A DNA stretch of 64,000 nucleotides from an uncultured Bacillaceae bacterium (GTDB lineage Bacteria > Bacillota > Bacilli > Bacillales > Caldibacillaceae). Position numbers and translations under genes: made by a program. This document shows, in pieces, positions 1 through 8,121 of the stretch (position 1 is its first letter; each line of letters opens with the position of its first letter). The notes under the pieces are model-generated. The model saw only the letters and a program-made list of their open reading frames with translations, did not search any database and was not told the DNA's origin. The stretch is from contig CALGYZ010000022.1 of NCBI GenBank assembly GCA_937934645.1, positions 1 through 64,000 of the forward strand, given 5' to 3'.

Positions 1-783
1 ATCACATGTTAATATTTCGACATTTGGAAAATAAAAACCGTATTGTTCATGGAACTGATCATGGTAATAATGGCAAACCTCTTCGTTAAAGAGAAGCCAT
101 GTAAAGTAAAGCGTTACATCATCATCAAATTTTTCCCGTCTTTTGATCACTTCTGCAAGCTTTAAAAAATCCGAGTAATAAGGTTTCAACTCATTACGCA
201 ACCTCTCTTTATATTCGGAATTCGGTCCATACCAAGAGTTCTCACTTTTGAATTGCCGATCTAAGTCATTTCCAATTTTCACAGAATCCAATAGAATTTC
301 CTCAAAGATTTCCAGATTATATGTATTTTTGTAAATATGAACGGGAGGATAGATTGCTATAAAATTATAAATCATTGTCCGGACGGTACTTCCCGGCTTA
401 TATTTCATGGTCTTCTCCGTAACATTGTTTAAAAAGTTCTTTTTCCTTCTATTTATTGCTTTGGTCGTATTCTTATTGAGCTCATAAAAATGTTCCTTAA
501 GGCTCTCAATTTTTTCCCTGTCCAAAAGTTCAAAATCATTTCCTTCTTGAAAGGAAGCGATTCTGATTAATTTACTTCCCCGGGAATTTACTATGTATAC
601 AACCGGATCCCGAAATGGACCGTTTTTTTCGACTTCTTCAATGATAAAATACTCTTCATCTTCTTTTAATCGTATTTCTAGTTCTCTTTTATGATATCCG
701 CGATAAAGATTAAATACATAACCATCGATTGTCAAGTCACCATTATGAAAATTACAATTAACCTCTCCAAGAAATGTTAGCAT
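1..783 (-). CDS. hypothetical protein, C-terminus outside window
   Basis: The frame is open for 261 codons from an ATG at 783 to the window edge, so the gene runs leftward out of view. The start is supported by AAGGCGGGG just upstream with normal spacing. The product begins MLTFLGEVNCNFHNGDLTI and is rich in charged and aromatic residues. It has no signal peptide or membrane segment in the visible part. I recognise no family. The stretch is clearly AT-rich (18 and 22 G/C in the first two 60-base lines), unlike the helicase next to it, which suggests recent acquisition. Confidence 0.7.
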   Translation of the reverse strand, partial: MLTFLGEVNCNFHNGDLTIDGYVFNLYRGYHKRELEIRLKEDEEYFIIEEVEKNGPFRDPVVYIVNSRGSKLIRIASFQEGNDFELLDREKIESLKEHFYELNKNTTKAINRRKKNFLNNVTEKTMKYKPGSTVRTMIYNFIAIYPPVHIYKNTYNLEIFEEILLDSVKIGNDLDRQFKSENSWYGPNSEYKERLRNELKPYYSDFLKLAEVIKRREKFDDDVTLYFTWLLFNEEVCHYYHDQFHEQYGFYFPNVEILTCD

Positions 784-910
784 TTTTTCCCCGCCTTATT
801 GATTGTTATCGTATGTCATCTTTTCACTGCATCCGGATTGATTCATGATAAACTGCTAAACTTTATCTTCTTTTGAGACACTGCCTTCAAACTTCCTCTA
901 TGTTCAAGGA

Positions 911-929
911 GACCGGCATCATGCCGGCC
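911..929 (-). terminator. possible terminator after the helicase gene
   Basis: GACCGGCATC followed by ATGCCGGCC forms a GC-rich hairpin 37 bases past the helicase stop. The tail on the minus strand (TCTCCTT) is a poor U-run, so termination is only likely. Confidence 0.4.
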
Positions 930-965
930 TCGATTCATTGCCATGTGCTTTTCCGGTCCATCCTG

Positions 966-3506
966 TTAATACACATATCTGGCCGCATAGCACCGGTCGC
1001 AAAGGCCGTACGGGTGGTCCGGGGGTAGTTTTCTGCCGCAGCGCCGGCATTCTTTCCGGTATTTTTTCAGTTCCTTCCGGATTTGGTCATTCGCATCCAG
1101 CGACAGTTGCTTGCGGATCCGCTCCCAATAGATGGCTTCCGTCTGTCGGTTCAGTTTGTATAAAAAGAGGAGATGAAGCCCGATGGATTTGTATGACAGC
1201 TCAATTTCATCGAGGCTTCCGAGTTTGACAGACGGTTCCGGCAATTCTTCCCCGCGGACGATCGCCCGCATGGAACGGAGCCACTGGCTTTTCATGCCGG
1301 GGTCTTTCGTGGAAAACGGCAGATGTAAATAACCGTACAATTCAGGAAGGGGAAGTCTCGCTTCAATTTCCGTCCCCTTCACCATTTCATACAGTTCCTG
1401 TTCCTGCTGCAGGCTGGCCTTGACCGTTCCCTCCGGGTTGTCGAATTTTTCCCACAACCGGAAAAACAAACTTAAATCCCGGGAATATTTCTGGAACCGC
1501 TCCAGCACCTGGGACGTCGGCGCGATCGTAAAGGTTTCGACAGGCTTGTCTTCCATTTCCAACAGCTTTTTCATTTGTTTTACATCGCGGGCGAACGCCA
1601 CTTTTCCGACGTTGTAGATGCCTTTTCTTCCTGCCCGGCCGGCAATTTGCTTCACTTCCTGAGAAGTGAGTCGCCGGCGCCGGATACCGTCGAATTTTTC
1701 TACTTCCAAAAAGGCAATGCGTCGAATCGGCAAGTTCAGCCCCATGCCGATTGCATCGGTAGACACGATCACTTCCGTTTTCCCGGTTGTAAAGGCATGA
1801 ATTTGCATTTTTCTCGTCTCCGGCGGCATACTGCCGTAAATCATGCTTACCCTGTAACCGTTTTTTTGCAGGATGGACGCCGTTTCAATCACCTTTCTCC
1901 GGGAGAAACAGATGACTGCGTCGCCGGGCTGCACCTGGTTTAAGGAAAATTCCTTTTTCTGCACTTTGAGCGGTATATCCCGTTCATATTCCAGCAGTTC
2001 AATGTCAGCCCCCTGCAAAAGATTCAAGAGCATCTCTTTGACGTTTTTACTGCCGATAATATGAACTTCTTCCGCATTTGCCCGGGTAATCGCCTTATAC
2101 CACGAATAACCGCGGTCCGGATCGGCAATCATCTGCGCTTCGTCGATGACGATGACGTCGTATACCTCTTTTTCGTAAAACATTTCTACCGTCGCTGATA
2201 AATGCTGGGCGCCGGGCGTTTGTTTTTCTTCCTCACCGGTTTTTAGGGAGCACGGAATGCCAGCTTCATTCAATGTTTCGTACACTTCAAGCGCAAGCAA
2301 CCTGAGAGGCGCAAGATACAAGCCGCTTTCCGCCTGTTTCATCCGCTCCAGCGCCCGGTATGTTTTGCCAGTGTTCGTTTCGCCGATATGCAACACATAA
2401 CGGGTTCCCTCTTTAACGGGCGCGTCAAATTGCAGGTTGAAAACATCATTGATCATCCGCCGTTCTTCTTCTCTTTTTCTCCGCTCTTCCTCGATTCTTC
2501 TCCGTCTTTCTTCTTCCCAGCGCGCTTTTTGTTTTTCCCACAGCTGGATTTGTTCCTGTTCATCAAAGGGAAGGGATGCCGCTTCAAGCACGTCTTTGAA
2601 ACTTTCTTCTGCCAGAATCGTGAAAAAACGGCCGCCGAGACTGAATAAAAGCGATTCGGTCATCTCCGCCAAGCTCCGCTTCCCGAGTTGTTCCCCGGTC
2701 ACCGATTCATACGTTTCCGGAATGACTTCTGATTTTTTCAGTATATATTCCGACACGTAGTCGAACACATATTGGTACAGGAGTTCTTCATACCGGTCGC
2801 CGTACGTTTCCCAATCATAATACATTCTGCCCCGGACCCGTTCAAAATAGTAATCCCCGGTCCATTCGGCGAAAAAGTCTTCCACCGTCGCATAATCTTC
2901 CGGGTTGAAGTTCCCTGCTTCTACAAGTTCCTCGCTCCGCCGGCTCTCCCGCAATTCGTATTTCGGCTGGGATTCGAGATCTGCGGCAAGCTGTTTTCCT
3001 GCCCGGTGGCGGATATAGACGTACAATGCATCTTCGTAGGAGTCCATGAATACCTCCGCATACCGGGCAATCGCTTTCCGGGCTTCATGCTGTTTTCTCT
3101 CCCGTTTTCTTTTTTCTTCTTTTTCAAAAAATCTTTTCCTTGCCTTCTCGTAATACCGTTCCCACTCGTCCCGGCAGAGGCTTTTCACCCAGTTAGCCGG
3201 ATCAAAGGGCGGGGCCGCGCGGACAATTTCCTGCCGGAACAGCCGGTTAACCCCTCTCCGGCCGAGGCCTTCTGTATCATACCATTGGTTGACAAATTCC
3301 CGCTTTTCTTTTTTTGACAGCCGGTTCGTCGTGACATTGATCCAAACATTCGTCCATATATGCTGAATCACATCCTCCCGGTTCTGCAAATAATTTCCGG
3401 GGGATGGGATTTCCTCCTTTTCTTCCATGTATTGCAAAATGTCTTCCAAGATTTTTTCTTTTGCTTGCTGAATGGATTCGGTAGACAAATGATTCAGTTT
3501 TTCCAT
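966..3506 (-). CDS. SUV3-like DEAD/DEAH-box RNA helicase with C-terminal zinc ribbon
   Basis: An 846-residue superfamily 2 helicase. The Walker A motif GETNTGKT lies near residue 375, motif II DEAQ near 455, and motif VI is QIAGRAGRKG. GETNTGKT, DEAQM and the GRAGR form match the SUV3 group of RNA helicases rather than the common DEAD-box RNA helicases. About 370 residues precede the motor, ending in a highly charged Glu/Arg segment (about 325-352) that is probably a coiled coil. The C-terminus has a CRRC...CDRC zinc ribbon. GGAGG precedes the ATG. It stands alone between an unknown gene and the thiamine operon. An RNA-remodelling or decay role follows from family knowledge only. Confidence 0.85.
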   Translation of the reverse strand: MEKLNHLSTESIQQAKEKILEDILQYMEEKEEIPSPGNYLQNREDVIQHIWTNVWINVTTNRLSKKEKREFVNQWYDTEGLGRRGVNRLFRQEIVRAAPPFDPANWVKSLCRDEWERYYEKARKRFFEKEEKRKRERKQHEARKAIARYAEVFMDSYEDALYVYIRHRAGKQLAADLESQPKYELRESRRSEELVEAGNFNPEDYATVEDFFAEWTGDYYFERVRGRMYYDWETYGDRYEELLYQYVFDYVSEYILKKSEVIPETYESVTGEQLGKRSLAEMTESLLFSLGGRFFTILAEESFKDVLEAASLPFDEQEQIQLWEKQKARWEEERRRRIEEERRKREEERRMINDVFNLQFDAPVKEGTRYVLHIGETNTGKTYRALERMKQAESGLYLAPLRLLALEVYETLNEAGIPCSLKTGEEEKQTPGAQHLSATVEMFYEKEVYDVIVIDEAQMIADPDRGYSWYKAITRANAEEVHIIGSKNVKEMLLNLLQGADIELLEYERDIPLKVQKKEFSLNQVQPGDAVICFSRRKVIETASILQKNGYRVSMIYGSMPPETRKMQIHAFTTGKTEVIVSTDAIGMGLNLPIRRIAFLEVEKFDGIRRRRLTSQEVKQIAGRAGRKGIYNVGKVAFARDVKQMKKLLEMEDKPVETFTIAPTSQVLERFQKYSRDLSLFFRLWEKFDNPEGTVKASLQQEQELYEMVKGTEIEARLPLPELYGYLHLPFSTKDPGMKSQWLRSMRAIVRGEELPEPSVKLGSLDEIELSYKSIGLHLLFLYKLNRQTEAIYWERIRKQLSLDANDQIRKELKKYRKECRRCGRKLPPDHPYGLCDRCYAARYVY

Positions 3507-3641
3507 TGATGCCTCCGTACATGTTCTTTTTTATTTATCGTAATGAAAAACCGGACGGAATGCAATCAGACCGAAAATTTGCTTCCGGAATCTGTATAAA
3601 CATAACCATAAACATATTATGTTAACTTAATTTCGATAAAA

Positions 3642-3665
3642 GGCAGACTCAAACCGGAGCCTGCC
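3642..3665 (-). terminator. terminator of thiamine-transport operon
   Basis: The minus-strand hairpin GGCAGGCTC / GAGTCTGCC is followed by TTTT and starts two bases after the thiZ stop codon. Confidence 0.75.
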
Positions 3666-3666
3666 G

Positions 3667-4397
3667 TTATCCTTTAATTTCTTCATAAATACACTTTTTC
3701 CAGGCGAGAAATTCGCCGGAGTAAAACAATTCTTCACTTCTCGGCCGAGGAAACGGAACGGTCAATTTCTTTTTAATCGTCGCCGGACCGGAGGAAAAAA
3801 TAATGATTTCATCCGATAAAAACAATGCTTCTTCAATATTGTGGGTGATGAATAAAATCGTCCGCTTATACTCCTGCCAGATCGATAATAACCATTTCTG
3901 CATTTCCAAACGGGTGAATTCGTCCAAAGCGGAAAACGGCTCATCGAGACAGATTAATGTTTGTGGACTCAATAGGCTGCGGATAAAGGATACCCGCTGT
4001 TTCATCCCCCCGGAAAGTTCATGGGGATAGCTGTTTTCGTATCCGGACAATCCGGCTTTAGCGAGCATTTCCATTGCTTCTTCCTTTTTCATCTCCCCCG
4101 ATATTTCCTGTCCGAGGAGCACATTGTCCAAAACGGTACGCCAGGGCATGAGCGCCGGGGACTGGGGGTATAGCTGATGTATCCGCGTTTTCCGGTAATA
4201 TTTTCCCCGTCAAGATAGACGCTTCCCCGGTCCGGGGCGAGAAGCCCGCCGATCACTTTAAACAGTGTGCTTTTTCCGCTTCCGGACGGGCCTAGAATGG
4301 AGACAAACTCCCCTTCCCGGGCGGTAAAGGATATATTTTCCAAAACTGGCTGTCCGCCGAATGATTTATGAATCTGTTTCACCGTTAAATTACCCAT
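3667..4397 (-). pseudogene. thiZ: thiamine-precursor ABC transporter ATPase ThiZ, frameshifted
   Basis: This should be the ATPase that powers uptake of a thiamine precursor with ThiX and ThiY. The first 70 or so codons (from ATG 4397) carry Walker A GPSGSGKST and read to about 4170. The rest continues in another frame with the signature ELSGGMKQR, Walker B LICLDEP and the switch His in FITHN. The join falls at a run of five G (4164-4168; C on the coding strand). Adding one base restores ...YTPQSPALMPWRT... and a protein of about 243 residues. So either one C was lost in the cell, leaving a broken transporter, or a base was dropped in sequencing. All catalytic motifs are intact, and a sequencing error is at least as likely as true decay. 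Confidence 0.85.
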
Positions 4398-5154
4398 CGT
4401 TGTTCCCTTCTTTCGGATGCCAGCGGATGACGATTTTTTCCAGTAATTGAATGGCTAAAAACAGCGTCAGGCTGAATAAGACGATAAAGAAAATCGCCAC
4501 GAAAACCCGGTCTGTCCGGAATGATGAGGAAGCGAAGGTCATATATACCCCGATTCCCTGTCTCGCACCGAGCCATTCGGAAATGACGGCCCCCATCACG
4601 CTGTACGTTGCGGATATTTTCAGGCCGGAAAACAAGGAAGGAAGACTTTGCGGCCACTCCAGCTTCCAAAAAATTTGCCGTTTCGTCGCTCCGGCCATTT
4701 TCATGTAATTCATCAAATCCGGATCGCTACGCCGGAATCCGTCGAGCAGCGCAACCGTCACCGGGAAAAAGCAAACAAGAATAATGACGATAAGTTTCGG
4801 CAGAGTCCCGAAACCGAACCAGATAACCAGAAGCGGCGCCAGCACGATCGTCGGAATGTTCTGCGATATGATGATCAGCGGATAGACGGCTTCGCGCAGG
4901 AACGGCACATTATGTAATAAAACCGCCGTGATGACGCCGAAGACACTTCCGATAGCGAGACCGGCAAGGGTCAATTGGACGGTCGGAACAAGATGGGAGC
5001 TGTATACCCCCACCCCGGTGATGAGTTCATGACCGATCTGAACCGGGGACGGAAGCAGCCAAGCCGGCACGTTGAAGATGCGGACCGCCAGTTCCCAGAC
5101 AAGGAGAAAAAGGAGGAGTACCAGTACGGGACTCCATCCTTTCCGCCAATTCAT
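4390..5154 (-). CDS. thiX: thiamine-precursor ABC transporter permease ThiX
   Basis: A 254-residue inner-membrane permease with about six hydrophobic segments and the EAA-type cytoplasmic loop (MKMAGATKRQIFWKLEWP). It belongs to the SsuC/TauC/ThiX class of importers. Its ATG overlaps the stop of the upstream thiamine-binding gene by four bases. It overlaps the ThiZ start by eight bases, showing tight translational coupling. The TPP riboswitch and the ThiY-type binding protein assign it to uptake of a pyrimidine precursor of thiamine (formyl-aminopyrimidine or HMP) rather than of sulfonates. Confidence 0.9.
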   Translation of the reverse strand: MNWRKGWSPVLVLLLFLLVWELAVRIFNVPAWLLPSPVQIGHELITGVGVYSSHLVPTVQLTLAGLAIGSVFGVITAVLLHNVPFLREAVYPLIIISQNIPTIVLAPLLVIWFGFGTLPKLIVIILVCFFPVTVALLDGFRRSDPDLMNYMKMAGATKRQIFWKLEWPQSLPSLFSGLKISATYSVMGAVISEWLGARQGIGVYMTFASSSFRTDRVFVAIFFIVLFSLTLFLAIQLLEKIVIRWHPKEGNNDG

Positions 5155-5441
5155 CGGTATTTCTCCGTCAATTTGTCCATTGACGCGCCTTCCGGACGGT
5201 AGTAAATTTTGACTTGCGAAATGATGCTTTTGGCGCCTAGCTCCACCATACGGTCATTCATTTTCTCCACGATGGAAAGGAGCTCGGAAAGCTTCCCTTC
5301 CATCGTTGTCTCAAGCGGATTGACTTCATATTTCACCCCGGATTCTGCGATGACTTTGATCGCTTCGTCAATGAGCGGGATGCGGTCTTTTCCGTCCTGC
5401 GTATCCGGCAAAATTTGAATGCTTACTAATGCGTTCGCCAT
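5151..5441 (-). CDS. MTH1187/YkoF-type thiamine-binding protein
   Basis: A 96-residue protein of the MTH1187 family (formerly DUF77), small ferredoxin-fold proteins that bind thiamine. The sequence starts MANALVSIQILPD and has the conserved E-x(4)-G-E/K-L segment followed by a regular Leu/Val heptad. AAGGTGA sits six bases before ATG 5441, so I prefer this start over the in-frame ATG at 5456, which has no good ribosome site. It lies between thiY and thiX in the TPP-controlled operon. It may act as an intracellular thiamine carrier or sensor; that is inference. Confidence 0.85.
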   Translation of the reverse strand: MANALVSIQILPDTQDGKDRIPLIDEAIKVIAESGVKYEVNPLETTMEGKLSELLSIVEKMNDRMVELGAKSIISQVKIYYRPEGASMDKLTEKYR

Positions 5442-5461
5442 GATGTTCACCTTCATTCCGT

Positions 5462-6463
5462 TTATTTTTCCGGTAAAAATTCATTCGTAAAGGCTTTTTC
5501 ACTGTCTAATTCTTTTTCCAGAAGCCCGTTTTCATACATCCAGCGGGCATAGTTTTCCCATACTTCCAGTTTTTGTTCACCCCAGCGCGGTGCATCGTCC
5601 TGATACTTGTCCGCTAGCCATTTTTGTGACTCCTTCACAAGCTCCGCATCCAGTTCCGGCTCGGCTTCGACCAGAACCTCCGCCGCTTCCTCCGGATGTT
5701 TGATGGCAAATTCATAGCCCTTGGATACTGCGCTCATGAATTTCCGGACTGTCTCCGAGTTTTCTTCAATCATGTCCTCGCTGGTAATAATGACCGGCGT
5801 GTAATAATCAAGCTTTTCGCTGTAATCCGTCAGCCAGACCATATTTATTGGAATGTCCCTCAGCTCGGCCTCAATGCCGGTCCATCCGTAATAAATCCAG
5901 GCAAAATCAATATCCCTCTCAACCGCTGTGAAAAAGTCCGTATCACCGATATTGATGATATTCACTTTTTCCACGTCGGCATTTTCCTGTTTCATTAACG
6001 CTTCAATGACCTCTTTCTCCACCGGGGCTCCCCAGCCGCCGTACGTTTTTCCCTCGAAGTCTTTCGGTGACGTAATATTCTTCTCTTTTAGTGAAGCAAA
6101 ACCGGATGTATTATGCTGAATGACTGCCGCAATGGATACAACCGGCACCCCCTGCACCCGGGCTTCGGTCACGCCTTCCTGGTAGCTGATGCCGAACTCA
6201 GCCTGTCCGGAAGCAACAAGTTGTTCCGCCCCGGCTTCACCTGGAAGCATAATTTCCACATCCAGCCCTTCATCGGCGAAATATCCTTTTTCAGCGGCCA
6301 CATAGAGACCGGTATGGTTCGTATTCGGCGTCCAGTCGAGAACGACGGTGATTTTTTCCGCGGCACCGCCGCCTTCCTTTTTGTCAGACTGTGGCTCTCC
6401 TCCCCCGCAACCTGTTAAAAAGGTAACAAACAAAATGATGAGTGCACTGAAAAATTTTCTCAT
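5462..6463 (-). CDS. thiY: thiamine-precursor ABC transporter substrate-binding lipoprotein ThiY
   Basis: A 333-residue lipoprotein. An N-terminal signal segment ends in the lipobox FLTGC, followed by Gly/Glu/Ser linker and an NMT1/THI5-like solute-binding domain starting at VVLDWTPNTNHTGLYVA. This domain binds pyrimidine precursors of thiamine. A conserved WDEGVTE-like segment (here YQEGVTEAR) and GWGAPVEKE are visible. It is the first gene after the TPP riboswitch and its likely terminator, which sets expression of the whole uptake operon according to thiamine pyrophosphate level. Confidence 0.92.
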   Translation of the reverse strand: MRKFFSALIILFVTFLTGCGGGEPQSDKKEGGGAAEKITVVLDWTPNTNHTGLYVAAEKGYFADEGLDVEIMLPGEAGAEQLVASGQAEFGISYQEGVTEARVQGVPVVSIAAVIQHNTSGFASLKEKNITSPKDFEGKTYGGWGAPVEKEVIEALMKQENADVEKVNIINIGDTDFFTAVERDIDFAWIYYGWTGIEAELRDIPINMVWLTDYSEKLDYYTPVIITSEDMIEENSETVRKFMSAVSKGYEFAIKHPEEAAEVLVEAEPELDAELVKESQKWLADKYQDDAPRWGEQKLEVWENYARWMYENGLLEKELDSEKAFTNEFLPEK

Positions 6464-6537
6464 TGATGTTCCCCTTTCTTAGTTGAATTTTTACCAGAAT
6501 AGATAAACAAGTTTCGGGGGATACACATACAAATAAA

Positions 6538-6557
6538 CCCCGGGAATGAACCCGGGG
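6538..6557 (-). terminator. intrinsic terminator of the TPP riboswitch
   Basis: CCCCGGG / CCCGGGG hairpin with a six-base loop, followed on the minus strand by TTTATTT. It lies between the riboswitch aptamer and thiY, the expected place for ligand-controlled premature termination. Confidence 0.8.
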
Positions 6558-6596
6558 CGCATACTTATATTCCAAAATTTTCATTTCAGAAATAAG

Positions 6597-6689
6597 CATG
6601 TTCCCTACGCTGGTTTTAGCCAGATCAGGTTCGAAGGGTCTGCATCTTAACGGATGCACTCTCAACCAGCAACACTGGTTCCCCTCATA
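6597..6689 (-). promoter_or_regulatory. TPP riboswitch (THI element)
   Basis: The minus strand contains the hallmarks of the thiamine pyrophosphate aptamer: AGGGGAACC near the 5' end, GTTGAGAGTGC, ACCCTTCGAACCTGATCTGG, and ACCAGCGTAGGGAA at the 3' end. It sits about 130 bases upstream of thiY and is followed by the hairpin at 6538-6557. Binding of TPP is expected to favour that terminator. Confidence 0.95.
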
Positions 6690-6757
6690 CTTATTTATCT
6701 ATTCTATTTTCTTTCAACTCTACTATTGCATAATTAAGAGGAAAATTCAAGAAGATT

Positions 6758-7924
6758 TTACAGATGTCTGAAAAACACCCGCAAGATGTCGAACCCGCTA
6801 ATGAATGTCGCAAGGGAACTGCCGATATTGGCCAGTATGACAACGAGCAAAATGCGGGTCACTTTATTCCGCCAAAACCCTTTTACGGACGTAATATCTT
6901 CCGAAAGCCGTTCAAAATCCCTGACCGTCGGCTTCCGCATAAACGCCTGGACGAACCCCGCAAACCAGCCGGCAGCGAGAAGGGGGTTCAATGCGGTAAA
7001 AGGCGCAGCAACACCTGCGGTTATCACTGCGAGCGGATGGGCTCGGGCGACGGCGGCGCCGAGGGCGGAAAGGACACAGTGCCAGATCACCCAGCTTGCC
7101 GTCTGGCGCATCCCCGCTTCCGGATTGGCCAAAAATGTATATAAAATGACGGCTATTATGAGTAAAGGAATGAGCCAGCCGATAACTTTCGGCTTTTTGG
7201 ACTTAGGGGGAACTTTCGTCAGCTCCCGTATATTTTGCCTGCGGTGAATTTCCTGCGCCACCCCGGGAACGTGAGCTGCGCCGAGCACCGCCACCACCTT
7301 TTTGCCGGGGGCATGTTTAATTTTATGGGACAAATATTGGTCCCTTTCATCAATTAACGGCTTTTTCAATTGAGGCAGTTTTTCCGTAAACTCATTCAAA
7401 ATCGCATCAATCGTGTCCTTTGATTTTAACTTTTCCAGCTCTTCTTCCGTGATTTCTTCATTCGTAAACATCCCGGCCACCGTTTGCGTCAGGAGCATCA
7501 TCCGGTCCCTCCAGCCGAGGCTCCGCCAAATGCGGGAAAACGTCACCTGAATGTTCCGGTCCGCAAGAACGAGCTTTGCTCCGTTTTCTTCTGCCGATTC
7601 AATGGCCTGGATCATTTCCTGGCCGGGTTTGACCCCCAGCTGGTTAGCGATTTTCTTTTGGAAAGCAGACAGGGCAAGATTGATGAAAAGCATACCTGCT
7701 TTCTTTTCTTTAATTACTTTAAAAATATCCGTATCTTTCCATTTATTCCCTTCCGTAATCGACTCGTATCTCGCCCGGTCCAGCTCCACGCATACGGAGT
7801 CCGGCTGTTCCTTTTCGATTACTTCTTTCACCAGTTCCGCACTCGTTTTCGACACATGGGCGGTTCCAACTAAAATATATTCTTTATCGTCAAGAAATAT
7901 CCGTGTAATATGTTCCTCGTTCAT
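6758..7924 (-). CDS. TraB/PrgY family membrane protein
   Basis: About 388 residues. The N-terminal half is a TraB domain, starting with the strand EYILVGTAHVSKTSAELV and including CVELDRARYESI and LGAAHVPG. The C-terminal half has four or so hydrophobic segments. TraB-domain proteins include enterococcal PrgY, which limits peptide pheromone activity; a peptidase-like fold (Tiki/GumN related) has been proposed. ATG 7924 is chosen because AAAGGAAAGGG lies just before it; an upstream ATG at 7978 lacks a site. It is monocistronic and its substrate is unknown. Confidence 0.85.
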   Translation of the reverse strand: MNEEHITRIFLDDKEYILVGTAHVSKTSAELVKEVIEKEQPDSVCVELDRARYESITEGNKWKDTDIFKVIKEKKAGMLFINLALSAFQKKIANQLGVKPGQEMIQAIESAEENGAKLVLADRNIQVTFSRIWRSLGWRDRMMLLTQTVAGMFTNEEITEEELEKLKSKDTIDAILNEFTEKLPQLKKPLIDERDQYLSHKIKHAPGKKVVAVLGAAHVPGVAQEIHRRQNIRELTKVPPKSKKPKVIGWLIPLLIIAVILYTFLANPEAGMRQTASWVIWHCVLSALGAAVARAHPLAVITAGVAAPFTALNPLLAAGWFAGFVQAFMRKPTVRDFERLSEDITSVKGFWRNKVTRILLVVILANIGSSLATFISGFDILRVFFRHL

Positions 7925-8025
7925 AATACCCTTTCCTTTACCGGCAATACCCGGATTTATTTTTAAAAAATGGACCAAATAGTTTTATATGAAAATATCG
8001 ATATTTTGTGAATAAAAAGACAATA

Positions 8026-8055
8026 TAGACAAACGGTTAGAAATCCCGTTATGAT
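8026..8055 (+). promoter_or_regulatory. SigA-type promoter for MFS gene, overlapped by an inverted repeat
   Basis: TAGACA at 8026-8031 and TATGAT at 8050-8055 are separated by 18 bases. ATGATAAAA (8051-8059) and TTTTATCAT (8070-8078) form a perfect 9-base inverted repeat covering the -10 region, a plausible repressor site for the transporter gene. Confidence 0.5.
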
Positions 8056-8121
8056 AAAAACAATGATTATTTTATCATGATTCTATACTGAAATAAACAA
8101 TCATACAAAGGGGAGTTTGCT

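Noticed and set aside
2772..3317. 181-codon plus-strand open frame
   Set aside because: Antisense to the helicase gene, no ribosome site and an implausible Phe/Pro-rich product.
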